This document shows, one piece after another, positions 1 through 9,982 of a stretch of 64,000 bases of DNA. Source of the stretch: Alphaproteobacteria bacterium (lineage in GTDB: Bacteria; Myxococcota_A; UBA796; GCA-2862545); contig JACKEO010000021.1 of the NCBI GenBank assembly GCA_020632955.1, positions 7,537-71,536 of the forward strand. The letters run 5' to 3'. A model generated the notes under the pieces. That model searched no databases. It had not been told where the DNA came from and saw nothing but the letters and a program-made list of their open reading frames with translations. The translations under genes were made by a program, and so were the position numbers. Every line of letters starts with the position of its first letter. The first letter of the stretch is position 1.

Positions 1-1
1 G

Positions 2-1072
2 CTCTACCGGGCCGTGCCCGAGGGCCGCTGCTGGCTGCCCCAGCCGGTGTACGCCGCGGCCAAGTCCGGGCGCCTCGTGCGCATCCGTCGTGGCGAGCCC
101 ATCGACACGCGGCGCATGCCGTCCAACCCGGTGCTGCTCTTCGAGGGCTTCACCCCGGGCAGCGGCGACCTCACCGAGGCCATGGGCCGCCTGCCCGTGC
201 TCGACCCGTCCAACTTCTTCCTGGCCACCCACCACATCTCGCCCGTCGACCGCTTCATGTGGACGGACGCGAACCGTGGCCTGGTGATCGGCACGCCCCT
301 GGCGGTCGACCGCGCCATCGTCGACGCCAAGCGCATCACCAGCCAGGTCTCGGGCACGAACACCATCCTGCTGGATGGCGGCTCGGGCGCCGACTTCGAC
401 CTGGTGATCGCGGGCCTCGCGCTGCCCGCCGTCCCGCTGGCCGACGTGGTGCAGTCCTACACCTACGACCTGATGGCCGACGGCCGGTGGACGAGCCACG
501 CCGAGCAGCCGGTCATCCGCATCGACGTCACGCCCGACGGCCCGCACGTGGTGGTCACCACGGCCGGCGTCGTGGTCGACGGGCGCCGCCGCGGCCTCAA
601 CGAGGTGGTGCCCCTGCGGCACGGCTCGCGCATCGAGGCGGCCGGTCGCCAGCACACCTACGTGAAGCTGGCCGACAGCTACTTCGGCGCCGTGCTCGGC
701 AGCACCGACATGCGCCTGGGCGTGCTCGCCGGCGACACGGCCGAGGTGGGGCGCGACCCCAGCCACCCGGGCCTCAAGCTGCCCGAGGGCCGCGGCCAGT
801 CCAACATCCGCTGGTGCTCCGGCCCCAAGGCCGCCCGCGCCCGCGCCGGGGGCTTCACGCTCGACCGCGCGCTCGCCGGCCGTCGCCAGGCCAGCGTGGC
901 CCTGGATGGCAGCACGCTGCGCCTGCAGCCCCTGCACGATCGCTGCGCCACCTACCTGCTCGAGCAGGGGGGCTCGCGCCTGCAGCGCATCACCGGGGCC
1001 ACCACGGTGTCGATCGGCGACGCGATGGTCGTCGGCACCACCGTGGTCATGATCTCCGATCCTGAAGACTGA
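2..1072 (+). CDS. FHA-domain-like protein, 5' end outside the window
   Basis: The reading frame is open from the first bases of the window (it reads LYRAVPEGR before the first in-window GTG at 14), so the true start is upstream and at least 357 residues are present. The last ~180 residues look like forkhead-associated (FHA) modules: beta-strand-rich stretches with a 'VGRDPSHPGLKL' segment and, after it, 'LDGSTLRLQPLHD' and 'ITGATTVSIGDAMVVG', which resemble the edge strands of FHA folds. FHA domains bind phosphothreonine peptides, usually from Ser/Thr kinases. The conserved Arg/Ser/Asn-His set of a textbook FHA domain is only partly visible, so this is a fold-level guess. The N-terminal part is not recognised. 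No membrane segment is seen in the visible part. Confidence 0.55.
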   Translation, partial: LYRAVPEGRCWLPQPVYAAAKSGRLVRIRRGEPIDTRRMPSNPVLLFEGFTPGSGDLTEAMGRLPVLDPSNFFLATHHISPVDRFMWTDANRGLVIGTPLAVDRAIVDAKRITSQVSGTNTILLDGGSGADFDLVIAGLALPAVPLADVVQSYTYDLMADGRWTSHAEQPVIRIDVTPDGPHVVVTTAGVVVDGRRRGLNEVVPLRHGSRIEAAGRQHTYVKLADSYFGAVLGSTDMRLGVLAGDTAEVGRDPSHPGLKLPEGRGQSNIRWCSGPKAARARAGGFTLDRALAGRRQASVALDGSTLRLQPLHDRCATYLLEQGGSRLQRITGATTVSIGDAMVVGTTVVMISDPED

Positions 1073-1089
1073 CCCTACTGCCCCGTGCG

Positions 1090-1125
1090 GCAGCCGTTCC
1101 GGCTGCAGCCCGGGGCTGACCCCGG
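1090..1125 (+). terminator. Two adjacent GC-rich hairpins after the FHA-like gene
   Basis: A 6-bp stem GCAGCC/GGCTGC (1090-1095 with 1101-1106, 5-nt loop) is followed by CCGGGG/CCCCGG (1110-1115 with 1120-1125, 4-nt loop). They lie 18 bp after the stop codon at 1072 and before topB. There is no T-run, so intrinsic termination is uncertain. Confidence 0.3.
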
Positions 1126-1202
1126 TGCCGCGGGCGAGGCCTGCGATCGCCCCCGGTCGCTGCGGGCGTGTCGGGGGGCGGGGGATCCGGTAGGGGAGCG
1201 CC

Positions 1203-3544
<2,342 letters not shown>

Positions 3545-3548
<4 letters not shown>

Positions 3549-4453
3549 CCGAGTCCCTCGACGCCGTGCGCCGACGCTTCGACGCGGGCGTGCGCGCGCT
3601 GCAGGATCGCATCGTGGACGCGGTCCGCGCGCTGGACCCCGCGCTGGAGGTGCGCGAGGACCTCTGGGAGCGCACCGACGCCGCGGGCGAGCCCGGCGGG
3701 GGCGGACGCACCCGGGCGCTGTCGGGCGAGGTGGTCGAGAGCGGCGGCGTGAACACCAGCTGCGTGTGGGGGGCGGTCGACCCGGCCTTCGTCGCGCAGC
3801 TCGGGGGCCAGGAGGGCGACCGCCTCTGGGCCGCCGGCATCAGCCTCATCCTGCACCCTCGCAACCCTCGCGTGCCCACCACCCACGCGAACTTCCGCAT
3901 GATCGGCCTGGGCGGGCGCACCTGGTTCGGCGGCGGCGCCGACCTCACGCCCTACCACCCCCACCTCGACGACTTCCGCCACTTCCACCGCACCTGGCAG
4001 GAGGCCTGCGCCCCCCTCGGCACCTACGCGGCCTGGAAGGCCTGGTGCGACCGCTACTTCACCAACCACCACCGCGACGGCGAGATGCGCGGCATCGGCG
4101 GCGTCTTCTTCGACGGCTGGGGCGGCGACCACCCCGCGGCCAGCGCCGACGCCGTCCTGCGCCTCGGCGACGCCTTCCTCCCCAGCTGGATCCCCCTGGC
4201 AGCCCGCCGCAAGGACGAGCCCTACACGGAGGCGGAGGAGGACTTCATGCTCCACCGCCGCGGCCGCTACGTGGAGTTCAACCTCCTCCACGACCGCGGC
4301 ACGGCCTTCGGCCTCCGCACCGGCGGCCGCACCGAGTCCATCCTCGTCTCGCTCCCCGCCCGCGTCCGCTTCGGCTACCGCTGGGCCCCCCCCGAGGGCA
4401 CCCCCCAGGCCGAGATGATGGCGCTGTACCGGCCGCGGGAGTGGGTGGGGTAG
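3545..4453 (+). CDS. hemF: Oxygen-dependent coproporphyrinogen-III oxidase
   Basis: Oxidatively decarboxylates coproporphyrinogen III to protoporphyrinogen IX in haem synthesis, using O2, which implies aerobic growth. The 302-residue length is typical. Family signatures are clear: 'PTTHANFRMI', 'WFGGGADLTPYHP', 'FTNHHRDGEMRGIGGVFFD', 'GRYVEFNLLHDRGTAFGL' and 'FGYRW' near the end. The GTG start at 3545 is chosen because a near-perfect Shine-Dalgarno AGGAGGTGA (3532-3540) lies 4 nt upstream and because it forms the 4-base GTGA overlap with the topB stop. An upstream in-frame start would run into topB and lacks such a site. Confidence 0.95.
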
Positions 4454-4465
4454 CGGGCGTTCTCC

Positions 4466-4722
4466 AGCCGCCACAGAGGCACAGAGCCCACAGAGGGGTG
4501 CACAGAGCCTGGGACGCCGCGACCGACCGGACCTGCCTGGCACCACGCCCCGTCCCTCTGCGCCTCCCCGAGCGGCGCGGCAACGCGCCGCCCACCATCA
4601 AGACGCCCAGCCCGGACGCCCCAAGATCCCCGGCACCGCGGAACCCACCCGACGAGACACAGAGATCCGCACCCGCCCCCCTCTGTGCCGGCCTCTGCGC
4701 CCTCTGTGCCTCTGTGGCGGCT
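4466..4722. repeat. 257-bp inverted-repeat element with CACAGAGG arms
   Basis: The ends form arms of about 42 bp (4466-4507 and 4681-4722). The outer 21 bp (4466-4486 and 4702-4722) are perfect inverted copies; the inner parts match with about six differences. Each arm is built from repeats of the type CACAGAGGCACAGAG. The centre holds a perfect 8-bp stem GCGGCGCG/CGCGCCGC closed by a GCAA tetraloop (4572-4591). The element fills the gap between convergent hemF and the response-regulator gene and contains no plausible gene. It could act as a two-way terminator, or be a non-autonomous mobile or REP-like element. Confidence 0.75.
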
Positions 4723-4743
4723 GCCGACCCCCAACTCCCCGAT

Positions 4744-5109
4744 CTACCCCAACACCCCCTTCACCTTCTCCAGCAGCTCCATGGGCTTGAAGGGCTTGGC
4801 GAGGAAGGCCTGGGTGGTGGCGTCGATGCCCACGAGGGGGAGGTTCTCGGGGGTCTCTCCGCTCATGTAGACGAAGCGGAGGTCGGGGCGGCGGGCGCGG
4901 GCGGCGGCCACCAGCTCGGAGCCGATCATGTCGTCCATCATCACGTCGCTCACGAGGAGGCGGATGTGGGGGTCGGCGTCGAGGGCGGCGAGGCCGGCGG
5001 CGCCGTGGTCGGCGAGCACCACGCGGTAGCCGGCGCGCTCCAGCGCGCGTTGGATCACCTTGCGGACGAGCGGGTCGTCGTCCACCACCAGGATGCCGTC
5101 CTCTGCCAT
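4744..5109 (-). CDS. Single-domain response regulator
   Basis: A 121-residue stand-alone receiver domain with no output domain, as in CheY-like relay proteins. The acidic pocket is in 'ILVVDDDP' near the N-terminus, the phospho-acceptor is Asp55 in 'LLVSDVMM', the switch Ser/Thr is Ser83 in 'VYMSGE', and the conserved lysine is Lys105 in 'LAKPFKP'. All key residues are present, so it should be phosphorylatable. No partner histidine kinase is in the window. It is divergent from the M19 dipeptidase and convergent with hemF across the inverted-repeat element. A TATGGT box at 5130-5135 could be its -10, but no -35 is evident. Confidence 0.9.
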   Translation of the reverse strand: MAEDGILVVDDDPLVRKVIQRALERAGYRVVLADHGAAGLAALDADPHIRLLVSDVMMDDMIGSELVAAARARRPDLRFVYMSGETPENLPLVGIDATTQAFLAKPFKPMELLEKVKGVLG

Positions 5110-5213
5110 CCGCGCCTCCCTGTGGGGCCACCATACCGGTGTGCAGGGCCCGCCGCCGCACGGGCTGCCACACGGTGACGTCCGGCGCGGTAGGTGCCCC
5201 GCGGAGTCGCGCC

Positions 5214-6293
5214 ATGTCCACGCTGCACTACGTCGACCACCGGCAGGACCCGGGCGCCTGGGCCGAGGGCCTCGGCGTCTCGGTGGAGGCCTGCGAGCTG
5301 CTGCTCGACGCCCACCTCATCGACCTGCACGTCGACATGATGGTGCCCATCCGGGTGCTCGGGTACGACCCCAGCCGTCGGCATGGTCCGTGGGAGCGGG
5401 TGATGCCCCTGATGGGGCACACCGACTTCCCGCGGCTGCGCGAGGGTTCGTTCACCGGCATCTGCTACGACATCGCCACCAACCCCTTCCGGCCCGAGCG
5501 CAACCGCTTCCACGCCACCCTGCGCAACGTGGAGCGCTGCCTCGCCGACATCGGTCGCCACCCCGACGAGCTGGCCGTGGTGCGGACGCGGGCGGAGTAC
5601 GACGCCGCCGTGGGGCAGGGGAGGACGGCCTTCTTCCTCACCCTGCAGGGCGGCAACGCGCTGGCGCACGACCCGTCGGTGCTCACCGGTCCGCTGGGCG
5701 CGCAGATCCACCGCATCACCCTGGTCCACCTGTCCACCTCGGTGCTCGGCGGCAGCAGCAGCCCCAGCCAGCCCGACGAGGGCATCACCTCGCGCGGGCG
5801 CGCCTTCGTCGAGGTGTGCAACGCCGCGCACGTGATCGTCGACCTCGCCCACGCCGGGCGCACCACCTTCTGGGGTGCGCTCGACGCCCACACGCACGCG
5901 CTCCCGCCCATCGTGAGCCACACCGGGATGGACGCGGTGCGGCCCCACTGGCGCAACATCGACGACGTGCAGGCGCGCGCCATCGCCGACCGGGGCGGCG
6001 TGGTGGGCATCATGTACCAGGGCAACTTCCTCGCGGACGTCCCCGTGGGCTTCGGTGCGCGGCGTGCCGACGTGCTCGCCCACATGGAGCACGCCGTGGA
6101 CGTGGCGGGCGAGGACGCCGTGGCCCTGGGCACCGACTACGACGGGATGATCACGCCGCCGGTGGACCTGCTCGACGTCACCCACCACCCGCTGCTCGTG
6201 CAGGACATGCTCGACCGCGGCTGGAGCGAGACGCGCATCCGCAAGGTGCTCGGCGAGAACTACCTGAGGGTGGTGGCCGACCACCGTCCCTGA
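5214..6293 (+). CDS. Peptidase M19 (membrane dipeptidase family)
   Basis: Zinc-dependent dipeptidase of the renal-dipeptidase family (M19), hydrolysing dipeptides; homologues often act in peptide salvage. The 359-residue product has the N-terminal metal motif 'DLHVDM', then 'VDLAHAGRTTFW', 'PIVSHTGM', 'LGTDYDGM' and the C-terminal 'GENYLRVV', in the order expected for the TIM-barrel metal site. No signal peptide is seen, so the location is probably cytoplasmic. The ATG at 5214 is chosen over upstream in-frame codons because the family similarity begins soon after it. A TAGGTG box at 5191-5196 may be the promoter -10. Confidence 0.88.
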   Translation: MSTLHYVDHRQDPGAWAEGLGVSVEACELLLDAHLIDLHVDMMVPIRVLGYDPSRRHGPWERVMPLMGHTDFPRLREGSFTGICYDIATNPFRPERNRFHATLRNVERCLADIGRHPDELAVVRTRAEYDAAVGQGRTAFFLTLQGGNALAHDPSVLTGPLGAQIHRITLVHLSTSVLGGSSSPSQPDEGITSRGRAFVEVCNAAHVIVDLAHAGRTTFWGALDAHTHALPPIVSHTGMDAVRPHWRNIDDVQARAIADRGGVVGIMYQGNFLADVPVGFGARRADVLAHMEHAVDVAGEDAVALGTDYDGMITPPVDLLDVTHHPLLVQDMLDRGWSETRIRKVLGENYLRVVADHRP

Positions 6294-6311
6294 GCCCCTG
6301 GAGGCCCCGGT

Positions 6312-6363
6312 GACACTTTGTCTGGCCTCCGAGGGGGTGGGCGAGGGCGCTGGACAAGGTGTC
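6312..6363 (+). promoter_or_regulatory. Paired GACA-N3-TGTC sites, probable activator (UAS) sites for gspC
   Basis: Two inverted-repeat sites, GACACTTTGTC (6312-6322) and GACAAGGTGTC (6353-6363), are centred 41 bp apart, about four helical turns. The proximal centre (6358) is 51 bp upstream of the -24 GG of the sigma-54 promoter. This is the usual layout for a sigma-54 enhancer-binding protein. The same arrangement recurs at 60811-60861. Confidence 0.65.
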
Positions 6364-6406
6364 GGGATCGTCGGAGGGGTGAAGTCCCACCGGGCTCCTC
6401 TCCGCG

Positions 6407-6423
6407 CTGGCACGCCACGTGCT
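6407..6423 (+). promoter_or_regulatory. Sigma-54 promoter of the gspC operon
   Basis: CTGGCACGCCACGTGCT matches the sigma-54 consensus YTGGCACGrNNNTTGCW except at two positions (C for purine, G for the first T of TTGC). The -24 GG (6409-6410) and -12 GC (6421-6422) are exactly 12 bp apart. Transcription would start near 6433, just before the Shine-Dalgarno of gspC, giving a very short leader. Confidence 0.7.
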
Positions 6424-6445
6424 AAGGCCAGCCGCGGAGGTCTCC

Positions 6446-7372
6446 GTGTCCGCTGATCGGGTCGCAGCGCTGGCGGCAGTTCCCTGGCTCGGGCTGGGGA
6501 TCGCCACGGTCGTGGCGGCAGCGCTCGCGCTGGGGGCCAACCAGGGCCTGAAGTGGGCGCTGGCCGTGCCCGAGGGCGCGCGCACCGGGCCGCTCGTGGC
6601 CGACGTGGGCGCGGTCGACGGCGACGACGACGACGTGGCGCCCACCACGCCACCCCTGGCGGTGGCGCTGTCGGAGTCCGCCTACCGCGAGGCCATCCTG
6701 GGCCGGCACCTCTTCGACCAGAACCAGATCGGCAAGGACGAGGAGGAGGGCGAGGGCGAGGGCAGCCAGCAGGAGCTCACCTTCAGCGGCAAGCTCCGCG
6801 GCACCGTCGTCGCCGTGCCCGAGGCCTACAGCGCCGCCTTCATCCAGGTCGACGGCGCCACCACGGCCTACGCCTACGGCATCGGGCAGAAGATCCTCGA
6901 TGCCGAGGTCAAGGAGATCCTGGTCGATCGGGTGCGCCTCGAGCGCCAGGGCAGCGACGTCTGGCTCGAGATGGCCAAGGAGAGCGAGACGCCGCGCGAT
7001 CGCCCGACCACCGACGCCGCGACGAGCGGCGACGTCGAGAAGAAGAGCGACACCGAGTTCGTCATCGAGCGTTCGATGATCGACGAGCAGCTCGCCGACC
7101 TCGCCGGTCTGGGCCGCATGGCCCGCGCCCTGCTGCACCGCGGGTCCGACGGTGAGTACGACGGCTACCGCCTCTCCGCCATCCGCCGCGGCAGCCTCCC
7201 CGACAAGCTCGGCATCCGCAACGGCGACATCGTCCACAACGTCAACGGGCTCGAGCTGAACAGCGTCGAGGGCGCCATGAAGGCGCTCGAGGCGCTGCGC
7301 AACGAGGGCAGCCTCAAGGCCGAGGTCACCCGCCGTGGCCAGCCCGTGACCCTGTCCTACGAGATCCGGTGA
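6446..7372 (+). CDS. gspC: Type II secretion system protein GspC
   Basis: Inner-membrane component that links the inner-membrane platform to the GspD secretin. The 308 residues comprise a short cytoplasmic N-terminus, one membrane helix (around residues 8-32, 'WLGLGIATVVAAALALG'), an acidic linker, a homology-region domain ('FSGKLRGTVVAVPEAYSAAFI') and a C-terminal PDZ domain over the last ~85 residues ('IRRGSLPDKLGIRNGDIVHNVNG'). The GTG at 6446 is chosen because GCGGAGG lies just upstream and the predicted sigma-54 transcription start falls between the promoter and this codon. An upstream in-frame GTG at 6419 lies inside the promoter. It overlaps gspD by 4 bases. Confidence 0.88.
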   Translation: MSADRVAALAAVPWLGLGIATVVAAALALGANQGLKWALAVPEGARTGPLVADVGAVDGDDDDVAPTTPPLAVALSESAYREAILGRHLFDQNQIGKDEEEGEGEGSQQELTFSGKLRGTVVAVPEAYSAAFIQVDGATTAYAYGIGQKILDAEVKEILVDRVRLERQGSDVWLEMAKESETPRDRPTTDAATSGDVEKKSDTEFVIERSMIDEQLADLAGLGRMARALLHRGSDGEYDGYRLSAIRRGSLPDKLGIRNGDIVHNVNGLELNSVEGAMKALEALRNEGSLKAEVTRRGQPVTLSYEIR

Positions 7373-9972
7373 CGCCGCCTCTCTTCCCCCGACGGCCCCG
7401 CCGCCCGGAGCAAGCCCACGTGCGACGCTTCTGCCTTCCCTCTGCCTTCCGTCCGGTCGCCCGTGCGTGGCCCCTCGCTGCCGTCGCGCTGATCGCGAGC
7501 TCGGTGGCCCAGGCGCAGGATCCTGTGCCGCCGCCCCCGCCGCTGGCCGTGCCGCCGCCGCCCACCACGCCGCCCGATCCGCGCGCCGCGGGCAAGGTGA
7601 GCATCAACTTCCAGGACGCCGACCTCTACACGCTCATGGAGTACTTCGGCCGTGCCACCGGCCAGAACTTCATCCTGTCCGACAAGAAGGAGCTCGAGAG
7701 CAAGAAGGTCACGATCATCGCCAACAAGCCCGTGTCGGCCTCGGCCGCCTACGAGGCCTTCATGTCGGCGCTGGAGGTCCACGGGCTCACCATCGTGAAG
7801 GTGGGCGAGCTCCACAAGATCATCAAGGCCGACCAGGCGCAGAAGTCCCCGGGCAAGCCCGGCGAGGGCGGCGCCATCAAGCAGACCGACCAGTACATCA
7901 CGCAGATCATCCCCTTCGAGAACGTCAGCGTGAAGGACGTCCGGGAGATCGTCGACAACCTGGTGTCGCCGAACGCCAAGGTGCTCGCCTACGCCCCCGC
8001 GAACACCCTGATCCTCACGGACACCGGCTACAACATCAAGCGCATCTACGACATCGTCAGCCAGCTCGACGTGTCGGCGCCGAAGTCCACGCTCCAGATC
8101 TACCAGATCGTCTACGCCGACGCGTCCGAGATCAAGGCGCTGGTGGAGGAGCTCTACGGCACCACCGAGACCACCGAGCCCGAGGACGACCCCCGTGCGG
8201 CTGCGCGGGCGCGCCGTCGTCGCCGCCGGGCGGGTGCCGAGGAGACGCCGTCCGAGGGCGTCACCGCGGGCGAGGCCTCGAACTACATCAGCAAGGTGAT
8301 CAGCGACGAGCGCACCAACGCGCTGATCGCCATCGCCAACGACCAGGGCCACGAGGCCATCCGCGACCTCATCTCGAAGATCGACATCGACGTCGATCCC
8401 GCCAGCCGCAGCCAGATCTACGTCTACCGGCTGGAGCACGCGAAGGCCGAGGACGTGGCCGGCGTGCTCGCCGACCTGGCGAACGGCAGCTCCGGCAACC
8501 GGGGGCAGGGCAACCAGACCTCGGTCGACGCCCGCGCCGCGGCCCGTCGTGCCGCCGCCACGGGCGCCGAGGCACCGGGCGCCGAGAACGCCGAGGGCGG
8601 CGGGGCCGTCGCCGCCTTCGACTCGGGCACCCGCATCGCCGCCGACGAGAACACCAACAGCCTCGTCATCATCGCCAGCCGCGACGACTACGAGGTCATC
8701 GCCTCGGTGATCGAGGAGCTCGACACCAAGCGCAAGCAGGTCTTCGTCGACGCGGTGATCATGGAGCTGTCGAGCACCGACGCCCTCGATCTGAACCTCG
8801 GCTACCACGCGCCGCTGGCCAACAACCCCGACGGCACCGTGGGCATCGGCGCCGCGCAGTTCGGCGTGAGCACGCCCTTCGGCTTCTCGCCCGACCTGCT
8901 CACCGGCCTGGCCTTCGGCATCTTCGGCAAGACCGTGGAGGTGCCCACCGTGGGTGCCGACGGCACGCCGGTCAGCCTGCAGGTGCCGGCCTTCGGCGTG
9001 GCGCTCCAGGCGCTCAAGACGAACCAGATGGTGAACATCGTCTCCACGCCGAGCGTGCTCGCGCTCGACAACGAGGAGGCGAAGATCGTCGTCGGCCGGA
9101 AGATCCCGTTCCCCACGTCGGGCGGCTTCAACAACCTCGGCCAGCAGATCGTGAGCTTCCAGCGGCAGGACGTCGCCATCACCATGGAGATCACGCCGCG
9201 GATCAACTCCGAGAACATGGTGACCCTCGAGCTCAACGTCGAGGTGCAGGACGTCGAGGAGTCCGACCAGGCCCAGGTGGCGAACGCCGGTCCCACCACG
9301 TCGAACCGCCAGATCGAGACGGTGGCCCTCGTGGGCGACAACCAGACCGTGGTGCTCGGCGGGCTCGTGGCCTCCACCGACTCCGAGGCCGAGACGAAGG
9401 TGCCCATCCTGGGCGACATCCCCATCCTCGGCATCCTCTTCCGCGGCCGCAACCACACCGTGCGCCGCACCAACCTCCTCGTCTTCCTCACGCCGCACAT
9501 CATCGACAGCGACGACGACTTCAAGGAGATCATGATGGTGAAGGAGGCGCAGCGCGGGGAGTTCCTGCGGCGCTTCTACGGCAAGTCCCAGGACGAGCAG
9601 TTCGAGGAGATCCGCCGGCTGCTGCAGTACTCGATGAACGCCGTCGACCGGCCCAGCGTGTACCGCGGCCCCACCACCATCGCGTCCACCGTCACGCTCG
9701 ACGGCGAGCGCGTGTCGGCGGCCTCCCGCGAGGAGCTGCGCGAGATCGTCGAGGTGGGCACGAAGCGGGCGCCGGGCGCCGAGGCGGGCACCCTGCCCCG
9801 CGGCGAGGTGGGGATCGATCGCAGCGAGGACGAGGCGACGGAGGAGGGGAGCGACGCGTCGGAGCCGGGCGAGGCGCCCGAGGACGCCGGGCAGGACGAG
9901 CCCGCTGACGACACGGGCGAGGCGCCCGCCGAGGAGCTCGAGGACGCCGACTTCCAGGTCATCCCCCGCTGA
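7369..9972 (+). CDS. gspD: Type II secretion system secretin GspD
   Basis: Outer-membrane secretin forming the exit channel. The 867 residues begin with a long Arg-containing signal peptide ending near 'SSVAQAQ', a Pro-rich linker, then N0-N3 domains ('VSINFQDADLYTLMEYFGRATGQNF', 'DERTNALIAIANDQ', 'IAADENTNSLVIIASRDDYEVI') and the secretin domain ('TPSVLALDNEEAKIVVGRKIPF', 'VPILGDIPILGILFRG', 'NLLVFLTPHII'). Two Arg- and Ala-rich low-complexity linkers interrupt the N-domains. The last ~80 residues are an acidic Glu/Asp tail beyond the usual C-terminal region. The GTG start overlaps the gspC stop (GTGA). Confidence 0.95.
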   Translation: MTPPLFPRRPRRPEQAHVRRFCLPSAFRPVARAWPLAAVALIASSVAQAQDPVPPPPPLAVPPPPTTPPDPRAAGKVSINFQDADLYTLMEYFGRATGQNFILSDKKELESKKVTIIANKPVSASAAYEAFMSALEVHGLTIVKVGELHKIIKADQAQKSPGKPGEGGAIKQTDQYITQIIPFENVSVKDVREIVDNLVSPNAKVLAYAPANTLILTDTGYNIKRIYDIVSQLDVSAPKSTLQIYQIVYADASEIKALVEELYGTTETTEPEDDPRAAARARRRRRRAGAEETPSEGVTAGEASNYISKVISDERTNALIAIANDQGHEAIRDLISKIDIDVDPASRSQIYVYRLEHAKAEDVAGVLADLANGSSGNRGQGNQTSVDARAAARRAAATGAEAPGAENAEGGGAVAAFDSGTRIAADENTNSLVIIASRDDYEVIASVIEELDTKRKQVFVDAVIMELSSTDALDLNLGYHAPLANNPDGTVGIGAAQFGVSTPFGFSPDLLTGLAFGIFGKTVEVPTVGADGTPVSLQVPAFGVALQALKTNQMVNIVSTPSVLALDNEEAKIVVGRKIPFPTSGGFNNLGQQIVSFQRQDVAITMEITPRINSENMVTLELNVEVQDVEESDQAQVANAGPTTSNRQIETVALVGDNQTVVLGGLVASTDSEAETKVPILGDIPILGILFRGRNHTVRRTNLLVFLTPHIIDSDDDFKEIMMVKEAQRGEFLRRFYGKSQDEQFEEIRRLLQYSMNAVDRPSVYRGPTTIASTVTLDGERVSAASREELREIVEVGTKRAPGAEAGTLPRGEVGIDRSEDEATEEGSDASEPGEAPEDAGQDEPADDTGEAPAEELEDADFQVIPR

Positions 9973-9982
9973 CGAGGTCCTG

